Part shown: positions 51,786-61,035 of the stretch, in pieces
How the letters are laid out: each line of letters begins with the position of its first letter
How positions within the stretch are numbered: the first letter of the stretch is position 1
DNA from: Vibrio sp. Y2-5
GTDB taxonomy: Bacteria; Pseudomonadota; Gammaproteobacteria; Enterobacterales; Vibrionaceae
Direction of reading: 5' to 3'
Length of the DNA stretch: 64,000 nucleotides
Assembly (NCBI RefSeq): GCF_014596725.1
Contig: NZ_JACVEG010000002.1
Location: forward strand, 496,001-560,000
Program-made: the position numbers and the translations under genes
Notes under the pieces: model-generated
Database searches by the model: none
What the model saw: only the letters and a program-made list of their open reading frames with translations
Told to the model about the DNA's origin: nothing

Positions 51786-53429
51786 TTATACACGGAAGTA
51801 GCTCAGTTGTTCTTTTTGCTGCTCTGCAAGGGCAGACAATTCTTGGCTTGCCGCAGCTGACTGAGTAATACCCGCTACGTTCTGGCTTACCAATTCATAG
51901 ATTGTAGCCAAGTTGCGGTTAATATCTGAAGTTACGTGGTTTTGCTCTTCAGAGGCTGCGGCAACTTGAGTATTGATACCATTCAGTTCTGAAATCGCAT
52001 GACTAATACTGTTCAGATGTTCGCTCACCTGATCGCCCAATGCTTGATTGGTTTCAATCATCTTCAAGCTCATATTCATACTGTCATTGGCAATGCCAGA
52101 TTTATTTTGCAGCTCTTCAATGATGAGCTGGATTTCCTGAGTGGATTGTTGAGTGCGTGCTGCCAGCATACGTACTTCGTCGGCAACAACAGCAAAGCCA
52201 CGGCCGCTTTCTCCAGCACGCGCAGCTTCAATTGCCGCGTTCAACGCCAGTAAGTTGGTTTGCTCAGAAATGCCTTCAATCACTTCGATAACCTGACCAA
52301 TTTGCTCAGATTGCTCTTTCAGGCCATTCACCACCAAGGCCGCTTCGTTAAGCTGATGAGCCATGTCGATACTTGCTTGGTGGCTTTGTTCGAATATTGC
52401 CAAGCTATCTTTTGCTTGTTGATTGGCCTGTTGAGCTGCTTGTTCAGCTTGAGATGCATTACCGGTCACACTCTGCGCAGCACCTTCAAGTTGGTTTACC
52501 GCTGAAGCCACTTGTTCTACTTCTTGCTTTTCTTGGTCAGAGTTAACACTTGATTGAGTCATTACTGCCGCAAGCTCTGTTGCTGCAGAAGCGACTTCAA
52601 CGCTAATGCGGATTAAAGTTTCAACGGTTTCACGCAGCTGTTTAGTCGTCGCGTTGATGTCACGCGTCAGTGCGCTTACTTCGTTGTTGCCTTCCACTTT
52701 AGCTTCAACTAGCAAGTTACCTTTTGCTATTTCACGCACAATCGTTTGTAGGTTCTGAATAGGCTTTACAATAATGCTTGCTAACAGCCAACTGCAAAGT
52801 GCCGCCAGAATCAACACAGTGACAAATCCAATCATGGAGTTTTGCATGACTGTGCCATGATGAGCTTCAGAAGCATGAACGCTTTCCACTGCAAGCACAT
52901 TGAGTCTGCTTGAAAGTTCTTCAATCGCTTTGACCATTTTGGCTCCAGCATCTCTGTAAACCGCAGAGGCCTGCTGATATTTGTTGTCAAAGCTTGAATC
53001 AAGGTTTGTTTGGCTATGCTTAGTTTTAAGCAAAGGGATCATAGTGTTAAGAGAGTAATCTACATAGTGCTTCATCGCTTTTTGCAGCGCTGAGACTTCT
53101 GGCTGTAGACCTTGGACGGTGTTTAGAGATTGAAGCAACTGAAGGTTCTTTGCTTCGTTCTCTTTTAGTACGGATTGAAGACGTGCGACTTCGTCAGGAG
53201 TGAACAAGCTATAGATAGCACTGATGCGCATACTATAGGTGTTGTTCACAATATTAGTAACATCATCTTTGTGTTCAACAAGCTGCTCGGTGGATTGAGT
53301 AACATTATTGAACGCAGTTTTAAGACTTGATGAGCTATATGTAATACCAACAGTCAGAAGAAGCATAGTAACAAGCACAGGCACGACAACCTGTAACTTT
53401 ATAGACAACCCGGAGATCAGCTTTCGCAT
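51786..53429 (-). CDS. Methyl-accepting chemotaxis protein next to pst
   Basis: A 547-residue receptor: membrane segment 1 (about 12-32), a periplasmic four-helix sensing domain of about 160 residues, membrane segment 2 (about 195-215), HAMP (about 216-268), then a long signalling domain with the conserved hairpin [35 protein letters not shown]. The ligand is unknown; the neighbouring pstSCAB operon, divergently oriented, allows phosphate-starvation or phosphate taxis as a guess. The same receptor-pst order occurs in V. cholerae. Confidence 0.9.
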   Translation of the reverse strand: MRKLISGLSIKLQVVVPVLVTMLLLTVGITYSSSSLKTAFNNVTQSTEQLVEHKDDVTNIVNNTYSMRISAIYSLFTPDEVARLQSVLKENEAKNLQLLQSLNTVQGLQPEVSALQKAMKHYVDYSLNTMIPLLKTKHSQTNLDSSFDNKYQQASAVYRDAGAKMVKAIEELSSRLNVLAVESVHASEAHHGTVMQNSMIGFVTVLILAALCSWLLASIIVKPIQNLQTIVREIAKGNLLVEAKVEGNNEVSALTRDINATTKQLRETVETLIRISVEVASAATELAAVMTQSSVNSDQEKQEVEQVASAVNQLEGAAQSVTGNASQAEQAAQQANQQAKDSLAIFEQSHQASIDMAHQLNEAALVVNGLKEQSEQIGQVIEVIEGISEQTNLLALNAAIEAARAGESGRGFAVVADEVRMLAARTQQSTQEIQLIIEELQNKSGIANDSMNMSLKMIETNQALGDQVSEHLNSISHAISELNGINTQVAAASEEQNHVTSDINRNLATIYELVSQNVAGITQSAAASQELSALAEQQKEQLSYFRV

Positions 53430-53787
53430 GATTTATCCTTATGTAAATAGTAGTAATTATTATTTGATACTTTTGTAACTTAGGGAGTTTATCGATTTAG
53501 AGTAATAATTCAATTATTTCTGGGCTCAAAATAACCATTCTGAGTCTAATTTTTGAGCAGTTATACTGCTTTTTTGATGATTATCTGATTTTTTACTCAG
53601 GTGACAACGTTCCCAGGCGGGATTTTATGTGAAATAAGCAACTGGGTACATATATTTGAGATAAATAATTCAATTTGTCATGCAGTTTTCAACGAACTGA
53701 AACACAACTGTCACATTCGGATTCTAAAGTGAATCCCGTTCCAGTAAATCAACGGCAAATAAATTAGCCACTTAAGGAAAGAATGTG
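53430..53787 (+). promoter_or_regulatory. Control region of pstS
   Basis: AT-rich, no gene. Holds the receptor's leftward promoter and, at its right, the pstS promoter with a Pho box (listed separately) and a Shine-Dalgarno AAGGA. Confidence 0.6.
53697..53714 (+). promoter_or_regulatory. Candidate PhoB (Pho) box
   Basis: CTGAAACACAACTGTCAC: two seven-base half-sites (CTGAAAC, CTGTCAC) separated by four bases, compared with consensus CTGTCAT-N4-CTGTCAT. It lies 74 bases upstream of the pstS start. Confidence 0.65.
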
Positions 53788-54609
53788 ATGAAAAAGACAG
53801 TAATCGGTGCAATCGCTCTTCTAGGCGCACTAGCAATTAACCCTGTTTCCGCTAAAGAAACTATCTCTGCAGTGGGTTCTAGCAGCGTAACACCACTGAT
53901 GGAAGTTTTCTCAGAAACATACATGAAAACAAACTCGGACGTTTTTATTGAAGTACAAGGCCCAGGTTCTTCTGCTGGTATTAAAGCAGCGAAGAATGGC
54001 AGTGCAGATATTGGTATGTCTTCTCGTAATCTGAAAGACTCTGAAAAAGAATCAAACCTAGTAGAAGAAGTGATTGCTCGTGATGGTATCGCAGTGGTTG
54101 TTCACCCAAGCAACAAAGTTAAAGGCCTAACTTCTGAGCAAGTTTCTGAAATCTACAAAGGCGAAATCACTAACTGGAAACAAGTTGGCGGTGAAGATAA
54201 GCCAATCGTAGCGATTACTCGTGATACTGCTTCTGGTACTCGTGGCGCATTCGAAGAAATCATGGAACTTAAGAAAAAAGTGTCTGGTAAAAAAGTTTCA
54301 GCAATCTCTCAACGTGCGCAAGTTGCGAACGGTAATGGTGGTCTGAAAACTATGGTTGCTTCTAACCCATACTCAATCGGCTACATTTCTCTTGGTACTG
54401 TAGATGGTTCAGTTCATGCGCTAGCAGTTGATGGTACTCCTGCAACGGTAGAAAACGTTAAAGCAGGCAGCTACAAAGTTGCGCGTCCTTTCCTTGTTCT
54501 TTACAAGAAAGGTGCACCTTCTGCAGCTACTCAAAAATTCCTAGACTGGATGCTAACGGCTGAAGCTCAAAAGATCGTTGCTTCACACCACTACATCTCT
54601 GTGAAATAA
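53788..54609 (+). CDS. pstS: Phosphate ABC transporter substrate-binding protein
   Basis: A 273-residue periplasmic protein with a signal peptide (about 1-22, cleavage after VSA). Phosphate-binding features: AVGSSSVTPLMEVFSE, EVQGPGSSAGIKA and the IGMSSR loop, then TRDTASGTRGAFEE. It belongs to the shorter PstS class found in vibrios. Start: ATG at 53788, AAGGA upstream; a GTG at 53785 is one codon earlier. Driven by a Pho box. Confidence 0.94.
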   Translation: MKKTVIGAIALLGALAINPVSAKETISAVGSSSVTPLMEVFSETYMKTNSDVFIEVQGPGSSAGIKAAKNGSADIGMSSRNLKDSEKESNLVEEVIARDGIAVVVHPSNKVKGLTSEQVSEIYKGEITNWKQVGGEDKPIVAITRDTASGTRGAFEEIMELKKKVSGKKVSAISQRAQVANGNGGLKTMVASNPYSIGYISLGTVDGSVHALAVDGTPATVENVKAGSYKVARPFLVLYKKGAPSAATQKFLDWMLTAEAQKIVASHHYISVK

Positions 54610-54630
54610 GATTCAAATTAATAAACTTTG

Positions 54631-54656
54631 CTCAGCCCGCTTTGGGCTGGGCTTTT
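54631..54656 (+). terminator. Partial terminator between pstS and pstC
   Basis: CAGCCC (54633-54638) pairs with GGGCTG (54644-54649), followed by GGCTTTT. It probably reduces read-through so that the binding protein is made in excess over the permease. Confidence 0.75.
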
Positions 54657-54718
54657 GTATTACATACCGACGAACGAATGAAAGTTGGTTTGCTCGGTAG
54701 GTGAGATTGAGAACATCT

Positions 54719-55645
54719 ATGACCATCGCAAATAGTGACAATCTTATGGATATCGAAAAGACGCAAGCAAAGCGTAAACTGCGTGCACAAAAGCGCGTAG
54801 ATTGGAAAGAACGTTTCTTCCACGGTTTGTTTTTGACGAGTGCCGTTATCGGTATCGTTTCTCTAGCTGTTATTGCCTACTTTATCGTAAGAGAGAGTAT
54901 TCCTGCATTCCAAGAAGTTGGCGTTTCTGGCATCGTTCTTGGCCAAGATTGGTTACCACCAGCGTTATACGGTGTGGCTACCATGATTGTGGCATCTGTT
55001 GTTTCTACTTTCGGAGCGGTAATTGTTGGCGTACCTATTGGTGTGTTGACGGCAATTTTTATCGCAGAAATTGCACCGAAACGTGTTGCAGACATTATTC
55101 GTCCAGCAGTTGAGTTGTTGGCGGGTATCCCTTCGGTTGTTTACGGCTTCTTCGGCTTGGTTATTATCGTTCCCCTAATTCAGAACATTTTCCAAGTACC
55201 TGCGGGTAACACGATTCTCGCGGGGATTATTGTTCTTGGTGTGATGATTCTGCCAACCGTTATCACCGTATCAGAAACGTCAATCCGTGCTGTACCTCAC
55301 GCGTACAAAGAAGGTTCTTTGGCACTGGGTGCGTCAAACATCTACACGATTTTCAAACTTCTCGTTCCGGCAGCTCGTTCAGGCATTATGACTGGCGTGA
55401 TTTTGGGTATTGGCCGTGCGCTTGGTGAAACCATGGCGATCATCATGGTTATGGGTAATGCGCCAGCGATGCCTGAAGGCATTCTTGACTCTGCACGTAC
55501 CCTGACGGCGAACATCGCGATTGAGATGTCATATGCAAGTGGCGTTCATGCTAATGCTCTATATGCCACTGGTGTTGTGTTGCTTGTGTTTATCATGATG
55601 CTTAATGCTGCTCTTCTGTACCTAAACCGTGAGAAAGCGAGGTAA
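54719..55645 (+). CDS. pstC: Phosphate ABC transporter permease PstC
   Basis: A 308-residue inner-membrane permease with six helices after a charged N-terminal tail. Signature: IAPKRVADIIRPAVELLAGIPSVVYGFFGL, and the EAA-type loop HAYKEGSLALGASNIYTIFKLLVP. The ATG at 54719 is used; an in-frame start at 54701 has no better ribosome site. It imports phosphate together with PstA, PstB and PstS. Confidence 0.94.
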   Translation: MTIANSDNLMDIEKTQAKRKLRAQKRVDWKERFFHGLFLTSAVIGIVSLAVIAYFIVRESIPAFQEVGVSGIVLGQDWLPPALYGVATMIVASVVSTFGAVIVGVPIGVLTAIFIAEIAPKRVADIIRPAVELLAGIPSVVYGFFGLVIIVPLIQNIFQVPAGNTILAGIIVLGVMILPTVITVSETSIRAVPHAYKEGSLALGASNIYTIFKLLVPAARSGIMTGVILGIGRALGETMAIIMVMGNAPAMPEGILDSARTLTANIAIEMSYASGVHANALYATGVVLLVFIMMLNAALLYLNREKAR

Positions 55646-55650
55646 TGACT

Positions 55651-56538
55651 ATGGATTTCGCAAAAGATAAACAAGCGGATCGCGTAAAACTAAAACAAGC
55701 ACGTGTGTTTAAAGATAACGTATTACGTGGCTTTATCTGGCTTGCAGCGGCTTTAACTGTTGGCTTTCTGTTCTGGATTATTTGGTACATCCTATCTAAC
55801 GGTTTAAAACACGTGGATTGGGCATTCGTTACTGATAACTACACGCGTACCGGCGATGAACACGGTATTTTCCCGATGATTATCTCAACCATTTATATGG
55901 TGATAGCGTCGATAGCGGTCGCGGCTCCTATGGGGATCATGACGGCGATTTATCTGACCGAATACGCCAAAGTCGGCAGTAAGCTGGTAAAAATCATTCG
56001 CTTTTGTACAGAGTCACTTGCGGGTATTCCATCGATCATCTTTGGTCTGTTTGGTATGACGTTCTTTGTGGTGATTCTTGGTCTTGGATTCTCGATTCTT
56101 TCGGGTGCATTGACCCTAAGTATCCTGATTTTGCCAGTTATCATTCGTACTACAGAAGAAGCGTTGATGGCGGTACCACAAACGTATCGCGAAGGCTCTT
56201 ATGGTCTTGGTGCTTCAAAAATTTACACTATCTGGCGTCTCATTTTACCAAGTGCGATTCCAGGTATTCTGACTTCTGTCATTTTGAGTATTGGCCGTGT
56301 TATCGGTGAATCAGCTCCAGTGTTTTTAACCGCTGGTATGGTGGCTCGCGTTCCTGATTCTCTTCTGGATTCAGGTCGTACATTAACCGTGCACCTATAC
56401 AAATTGACGACTGAATTATTCACGATTGAAGAGTGGAATCAAGCGTATGGAACAGCCACAGTGCTGATTGTTGTTGTGTTGCTCATCAACATGGTTACCA
56501 AGTTAATCGCTAAGCGATTCAACACTGCAACTTACTAA
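55651..56538 (+). CDS. pstA: Phosphate ABC transporter permease PstA
   Basis: A 295-residue permease from the ATG at 55651 (in-frame ATG at 55645 overlaps the pstC stop; AGCGAGG spacing favours 55651). Six helices; signature TESLAGIPSIIFGLFGMTFF and the EAA loop QTYREGSYGLGASKIYTIWRLILPSA. It is translationally close-coupled to pstC and followed by pstB. Confidence 0.94.
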   Translation: MDFAKDKQADRVKLKQARVFKDNVLRGFIWLAAALTVGFLFWIIWYILSNGLKHVDWAFVTDNYTRTGDEHGIFPMIISTIYMVIASIAVAAPMGIMTAIYLTEYAKVGSKLVKIIRFCTESLAGIPSIIFGLFGMTFFVVILGLGFSILSGALTLSILILPVIIRTTEEALMAVPQTYREGSYGLGASKIYTIWRLILPSAIPGILTSVILSIGRVIGESAPVFLTAGMVARVPDSLLDSGRTLTVHLYKLTTELFTIEEWNQAYGTATVLIVVVLLINMVTKLIAKRFNTATY

Positions 56539-56573
56539 TCCGATACGACTGACAGAATTTAAGAGAAACGAAA

Positions 56574-57323
56574 ATGAACAAATTTAATATTGAAAATCTG
56601 GATTTATTCTACGGTGAAAACCAAGCACTAAAATCTATCAACCTGCCTATTCCTACCCGCCAAGTAACGGCTCTGATCGGCCCATCAGGCTGTGGTAAGT
56701 CAACGTTGTTGCGTTGTTTGAACCGCATGAATGATCTTATCGAAGGTGTCACCATCAAAGGTAAGCTGGAGATGGACGGTCAGGATATCTATGGCAACGT
56801 TGATGTTTCGGATATCCGTATCCGTGTAGGTATGGTTTTCCAAAAGCCGAACCCATTCCCTATGAGCATTTACGAAAACGTGGCGTACGGTCTGCGTGCT
56901 CAAGGCGTGAAAGATAAGAAACATATCGATGAAGTGGTCGAGCGTTCACTGCGTGGTGCAGCACTTTGGGATGAAGTGAAAGACCGTTTGAAGTCACACG
57001 CGTTTGGTTTATCGGGTGGTCAGCAGCAACGTTTATGTATTGCTCGTACTATTGCAATGGAACCGGATGTGATCCTGATGGATGAACCGACGTCTGCTCT
57101 TGACCCAATTGCTACGCATAAAATTGAAGAGTTGATGGAAGAGTTAAAGAAAAACTACACCATCGTTATCGTTACTCACTCAATGCAGCAAGCGCGTCGT
57201 ATTTCAGACCGCACCGCATTCTTCTTGATGGGCGAGCTGGTTGAACATGACGATACACAGGTGATTTTCAGTCAACCTAAAGATGACAGAACAAAAGGCT
57301 ATGTGAACGGTGATTTTGGTTAA
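56574..57323 (+). CDS. pstB: Phosphate ABC transporter ATPase PstB
   Basis: A 249-residue cytosolic ATPase. Walker [10 protein letters not shown] (36-44), signature [16 protein letters not shown], Walker [13 protein letters not shown], switch His in [12 protein letters not shown]. Sequence is the standard PstB type. It ends the four-gene operon; no phoU follows, unlike in enterobacteria. Confidence 0.96.
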   Translation: MNKFNIENLDLFYGENQALKSINLPIPTRQVTALIGPSGCGKSTLLRCLNRMNDLIEGVTIKGKLEMDGQDIYGNVDVSDIRIRVGMVFQKPNPFPMSIYENVAYGLRAQGVKDKKHIDEVVERSLRGAALWDEVKDRLKSHAFGLSGGQQQRLCIARTIAMEPDVILMDEPTSALDPIATHKIEELMEELKKNYTIVIVTHSMQQARRISDRTAFFLMGELVEHDDTQVIFSQPKDDRTKGYVNGDFG

Positions 57324-57408
57324 TCGCAACGTATTCACCAAAAAGAAGTGATTACTGACAACGCTTACTGGCTAAAACACTTTATAACTATAAAGCGATG
57401 GTAACTTT

Positions 57409-57436
57409 GCCCCTCAGAATGAGGGGCCTTTTTTTT
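57409..57436 (+). terminator. Terminator after pstSCAB
   Basis: Arms GCCCCTCA and TGAGGGGC, loop GAA, then T8. It overlaps the last codons of the convergent diguanylate cyclase gene (stop at 57414). Confidence 0.9.
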
Positions 57437-58514
57437 GATGCTTCATTGCATACATTTTCTGGTCTGCAATATGAATTAATTGGTTGATGTCGGTGGCATC
57501 GTTTGGATAGGAACTAACACCAATACTGGTATTTAACGCGCGATATTGCTTGTCCCCGACGACAAACTTCTCTTCGAAACATTGTTCAATAAGGCTTTGC
57601 ATTCCTTCTAATTCTAATGGCTCCGCCGTGTTAATAATGAGTGCAAACTCATCGCCACCCATGCGAAACAGCTCAAAATCGAAAGTTGGGATATGAGACA
57701 AACGCTGAGTCACTTGCTTTAGAACAGAATCACCAGCTAAATGGCCTAACTCATCGTTAATTGCTTTAAATCCATTGAGATCCAACAGGAACAGTGAGTA
57801 TTCACTGTCCTTAGGTCGATGCGAAATAGAACGGAACATCGATAGCCGATTGCCGATATCGGTAAGTGGATCCGTTAATGCTAGCAAACGATGATATTGA
57901 GCTTCTTTGTACCAAATAAAGCTCACTAAACCGATCGAAAGAAATAGCAGCAGGATAAGCGCAAACTGAATGTTGGTAACAAACTGTGCTTGTTTCTTTT
58001 GTGCCAAGTACATTGGGCTTTGAATTTTAAAGTTATCGTTAATGTATTGAATTACATCCAGATATAGCGCATCGGCATTAGCCATGAATCTTTCAAGAGA
58101 GGGTTCGTCATTGACGTTGAGCAATAAGGCTTCAAGCAATTTAAACTTATCAAAAGAGCTTTTGAAGTAGTGTAAAGTCCCGTCTATTTCTAAAAATTCT
58201 TCCGCTTCACTGTTGTTTAAAATGAGGTCAAAACGGCTCCAAGTCAGCTCATACTTCAGCTTTAGATTATCCAAATCTTGAGGAGTATCTAGGGAGTGAG
58301 GCATAACTGAAACTAACTCGGTAAACTCTTTGGTCAGGTAAAATAAGAACCAAGTAGCTTTGTGCTGTTTGTAACTGTATGAACGAGCCAGATTCTGGGT
58401 CAAAGCCAGGGTATAAAGGTTAGCGATCATCAAAATAACAGAGACGATCAACAGTAAAGTCTTTGTTCGTTGAATTAATGGATGTAACTGCTTACTTTGA
58501 GTGGCTGCAATCAT
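57414..58514 (-). CDS. cdgA: Membrane diguanylate cyclase (CdgA-like)
   Basis: A 366-residue inner-membrane enzyme making c-di-GMP. Two membrane segments (about 18-38 and 180-200) flank a periplasmic domain of about 140 residues; the GGDEF domain is at about 205-366. The catalytic motif RMGGDEFAL is intact and DLNGFKAINDELGHLAGD is canonical. The residues five before GGDEF (FDFE) do not form the RxxD I-site, so product inhibition is unlikely. Position after pstB matches V. cholerae cdgA (VCA0074). The stop/start overlap (TGATG) couples it to the gene before it, whose periplasmic product may sense a ligand for it. Confidence 0.88.
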   Translation of the reverse strand: MIAATQSKQLHPLIQRTKTLLLIVSVILMIANLYTLALTQNLARSYSYKQHKATWFLFYLTKEFTELVSVMPHSLDTPQDLDNLKLKYELTWSRFDLILNNSEAEEFLEIDGTLHYFKSSFDKFKLLEALLLNVNDEPSLERFMANADALYLDVIQYINDNFKIQSPMYLAQKKQAQFVTNIQFALILLLFLSIGLVSFIWYKEAQYHRLLALTDPLTDIGNRLSMFRSISHRPKDSEYSLFLLDLNGFKAINDELGHLAGDSVLKQVTQRLSHIPTFDFELFRMGGDEFALIINTAEPLELEGMQSLIEQCFEEKFVVGDKQYRALNTSIGVSSYPNDATDINQLIHIADQKMYAMKHQKKGPSF

Positions 58515-58993
58515 CAGTAATTAATCGTTATCTCTTTTATTTGCCATACCATTTGAGAGTGGTATTCAGGAGTATTTGTTTGAGGATACTTTGACATATC
58601 GTAAATAAACCATAAGGGACCTTTATCGCGCACTCGCATGGGCTGGCCATTGATGGCGTAAGCCACCATTGGTTTGTAATGGGTCAAATCATCAATTGAG
58701 GTGGTTGATGTATAGTCGTTTAATCCAGTAAAGGAGACGCTGGTTGCGTCTTTAGCTTCAAGGTAGCTCAACAAATCAATGACAGTGAAACCGGTAAAAG
58801 TTAAGGACTGGCCGCCTTTTGTCCAAGGGGTATCTGTTTTAAAACTGACGACAGGTAAGTCAGTTTTCAGTAAATCCATAGACAGCACGACGGGAGTTTG
58901 CCCCGAACGCTTTACGGTTAAGTCAAAAGCGGATGCGTAGGTACTAATAAAAAACAAAGAGGCTACTAAAATCCATTTCATTACATCATTCAC
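58514..58993 (-). CDS. Periplasmic molybdopterin-oxidoreductase-fold protein (PruR-like)
   Basis: A 159-residue exported protein with a signal peptide (about 1-22, cleavage after ASA). The mature part is a small sulfite-oxidase-type fold: SLTFTGFTVIDLLSYLEAKDA, then VAYAINGQPMRVRDKGPLWFIYDMSKYP and a C-terminal VWQIKEITIN. It has no conserved catalytic cysteine, so it probably binds a pterin rather than catalysing. In Agrobacterium the related PruR binds pterins and controls the c-di-GMP enzyme DcpA from the periplasm; here the gene overlaps a cyclase gene by one base, which suggests the same kind of pair. Confidence 0.8.
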   Translation of the reverse strand: MNDVMKWILVASLFFISTYASAFDLTVKRSGQTPVVLSMDLLKTDLPVVSFKTDTPWTKGGQSLTFTGFTVIDLLSYLEAKDATSVSFTGLNDYTSTTSIDDLTHYKPMVAYAINGQPMRVRDKGPLWFIYDMSKYPQTNTPEYHSQMVWQIKEITINY

Positions 58994-59224
58994 TTTGATT
59001 CGTTGAAGGCTATTCGTACTTAGATTCAGTCGACCATCGACCTGTACAGAATATTCCTACAAAATTATACGGTGCATATCTAACCAGTTCTATTTTTTAT
59101 TGGTAAATATAGTGCTTAAGTTAGATGATTTTGGACTATTGACCTGAAAAGTATGCAATGGAGTGAATGCGATTTTGGAAAGGAATATGGAGAGAGTTTT
59201 ATATCATTCCGGCAATAAACAATA

Positions 59225-59254
59225 AAAAAGGCTTCAACGAGTGAAGCCTTTTGT
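59225..59254 (-). terminator. Terminator after the YjiH gene
   Basis: Arms AAAAGGCTTCA (59226-59236) and TGAAGCCTTTT (59242-59252); read leftward the stem is followed by a T-rich stretch. Confidence 0.85.
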
Positions 59255-59268
59255 TTGCGAATCTGAAT

Positions 59269-60648
59269 TTAGAAAATCAAATGTGCAACACCAGCGATAA
59301 CCGGTAGGGTGATAAGCGTACGTAGAATGAAGATAACGAACAGTTCTACGAAGTTAACCGGGATACGGCTGCCTAGCATTAGTGCACCCACTTCAGACAT
59401 ATAAATAAGCTGAGTAACAGACATCGCTGCGATAACAAAGCGAGTCATTTCATTGTCGATTGAAGCCGCAAGAATTGCAGGAATGAACATGTCTGCAAAA
59501 CCAACAACGATAGTCTGAGATGCTTGAACCGCTTCAGGTACGCCTAATAGCTCTAAGTAAGGAACGAATGGTTGACCAAGCACTGAGAATACAGAAGTGT
59601 ATTCAGCAATAACTAAAGCAACAGTCCCTAAGCCCATAACCACTGGCAGTACACCAAATACCATGTCGACAGCATTACGAATACCTTCGCCAAACACAGA
59701 CTGGAACGATTTCACTTGACCCGCTTTCGTTAGCGCTAGCTTCATACCCCAAGAAAGAGATGTGTGACCTTCTGGAATCGCATCTGCATCTGCATCAGGT
59801 TTTGAACCATCAATGAAAGTGTTTTTCTTCAAGCTTAGTGGTGGCAGACGAGGAATAATGATCGCTGCAACAAAGCCTGCTAAACAGATAGCACCGTAAA
59901 ATGGTAAGAACAGGTGCTCCAATTCTACCTGAGCAATAACGACTAAGCTGAATGTGATAGATACTGCTGAGAAGGTTGTACCTACAACGGCAGCTTCACG
60001 TTGTGTATAGAATTTGCCTTCATATTGTTTGCTTGTTAGTAAGATACCAACGCTGCCGTCACCTAACCATGAAGCGACACAGTCAATTGCACTGCGGCCA
60101 GGCAGGTTAAACAGAGGACGCATTACTTTACTTAGAAGTGCACCCATTAGCTCCAACAAACCAAAGTTAAGTAGTAGAGGTAACAGTAAGCCAGCAAAAA
60201 TGAATACTGAGAATAGCGTTGGTAATAAGCCTTCTAGAACTAACCCGCCAGTGTTTTCTTCCCAAATGGCTTTAGGACCAACTTGGAAGAAAGTCATGAT
60301 GACTGCTGCGCCACCAATCACTCGTACGGCAAGCCATAACCACGATGGGTTAAACAGACTGTTTAAAAATGGTTTCTCAACAATGAATGCTGGTTTGAAA
60401 AGTTTCGTTGCAAAAGAAGCAACCGACATAAACGCAATAATAGTGGTAATAATGGCAACTAAGGCGTCACCAAACAAAGCTTGTACAGACTTAGCCAATA
60501 CAGCAACAGGGATGGTGAATGAACCGTCATAACTGATCGGTGCCATAAATAGGAATACCCCGATCAAAGAAGGGATCAGGAACATCCATAAGCTTCCAGC
60601 AGACTTCTGTTCTACTGGAGTGTCTAGTGTTTGAACGTTATCTTGCAT
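59269..60648 (-). CDS. YjiH-family inner-membrane transporter (nucleoside-recognition Gate domain)
   Basis: A 459-residue protein with about ten to twelve hydrophobic segments. The N-terminal SLWMFLIPSLIGVFLFMAP and the Gate-domain block LLELMGALLSKVMRPLFNLPGRSAIDCVASWLGDGSVGILL are YjiH hallmarks; a C-terminal GFADMFIPAILAASIDNEMTRFVIAAMSVTQLIYMSEVGALML repeats the Gate pattern. YjiH proteins are predicted transporters of unknown substrate, sometimes linked to arginine or nucleoside metabolism. The ATG at 60648 is used; the open frame extends to 60675. Operator-like inverted repeats lie upstream. Confidence 0.85.
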   Translation of the reverse strand: MQDNVQTLDTPVEQKSAGSLWMFLIPSLIGVFLFMAPISYDGSFTIPVAVLAKSVQALFGDALVAIITTIIAFMSVASFATKLFKPAFIVEKPFLNSLFNPSWLWLAVRVIGGAAVIMTFFQVGPKAIWEENTGGLVLEGLLPTLFSVFIFAGLLLPLLLNFGLLELMGALLSKVMRPLFNLPGRSAIDCVASWLGDGSVGILLTSKQYEGKFYTQREAAVVGTTFSAVSITFSLVVIAQVELEHLFLPFYGAICLAGFVAAIIIPRLPPLSLKKNTFIDGSKPDADADAIPEGHTSLSWGMKLALTKAGQVKSFQSVFGEGIRNAVDMVFGVLPVVMGLGTVALVIAEYTSVFSVLGQPFVPYLELLGVPEAVQASQTIVVGFADMFIPAILAASIDNEMTRFVIAAMSVTQLIYMSEVGALMLGSRIPVNFVELFVIFILRTLITLPVIAGVAHLIF

Positions 60649-61035
60649 TATTTTTCTCGTGTTACTACAAGTCAATTAAAACCATGTCCTTGGTATATTA
60701 ATTCACTAAACATCCGTATTTTCTCATTGCCGCGAGAATATCTGTTTTTCAATGAATTTGCAATATTATTCATTGAAAGAGGGTAAATATTCACACTGTT
60801 GCACTATATAAATGGCAAATTATAGTGATTTGTTTCGTTATTGTTACACTAGTGAAGGGTTTGTATAAAATCATTTATGTGTTTAATGTGATATTGGGCG
60901 CAGACTTGCAGATTGAAATGGGAATCGGAAGATGTTTTCTTTTGTAAGTTATAGAAATATAAAGAAAAGCTCTTAGTTATTAGACTAAGAGCTAGAATTT
61001 GAGGATTGACAAAGGAAGAGTGTTGCCTTTTGGTG
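60649..61035. promoter_or_regulatory. Control region of the YjiH gene
   Basis: No gene. Contains two inverted repeats: TTTCAATGAAT (60747-60757) / ATTCATTGAAA (60768-60778) with a ten-base spacer, and CACTATA (60802-60808) / TATAGTG (60821-60827). The first resembles a regulator half-site pair such as an ArgR-like ATTCA motif, but the spacing differs from the ARG box. The right part precedes the SulP stop at 61036. Confidence 0.5.

Noticed and set aside
60747-60778. Calling the inverted repeat before YjiH an ARG box
   Set aside because: TGAAT and ATTCA half-sites are present, but ten bases separate them rather than the spacing of the ArgR consensus.
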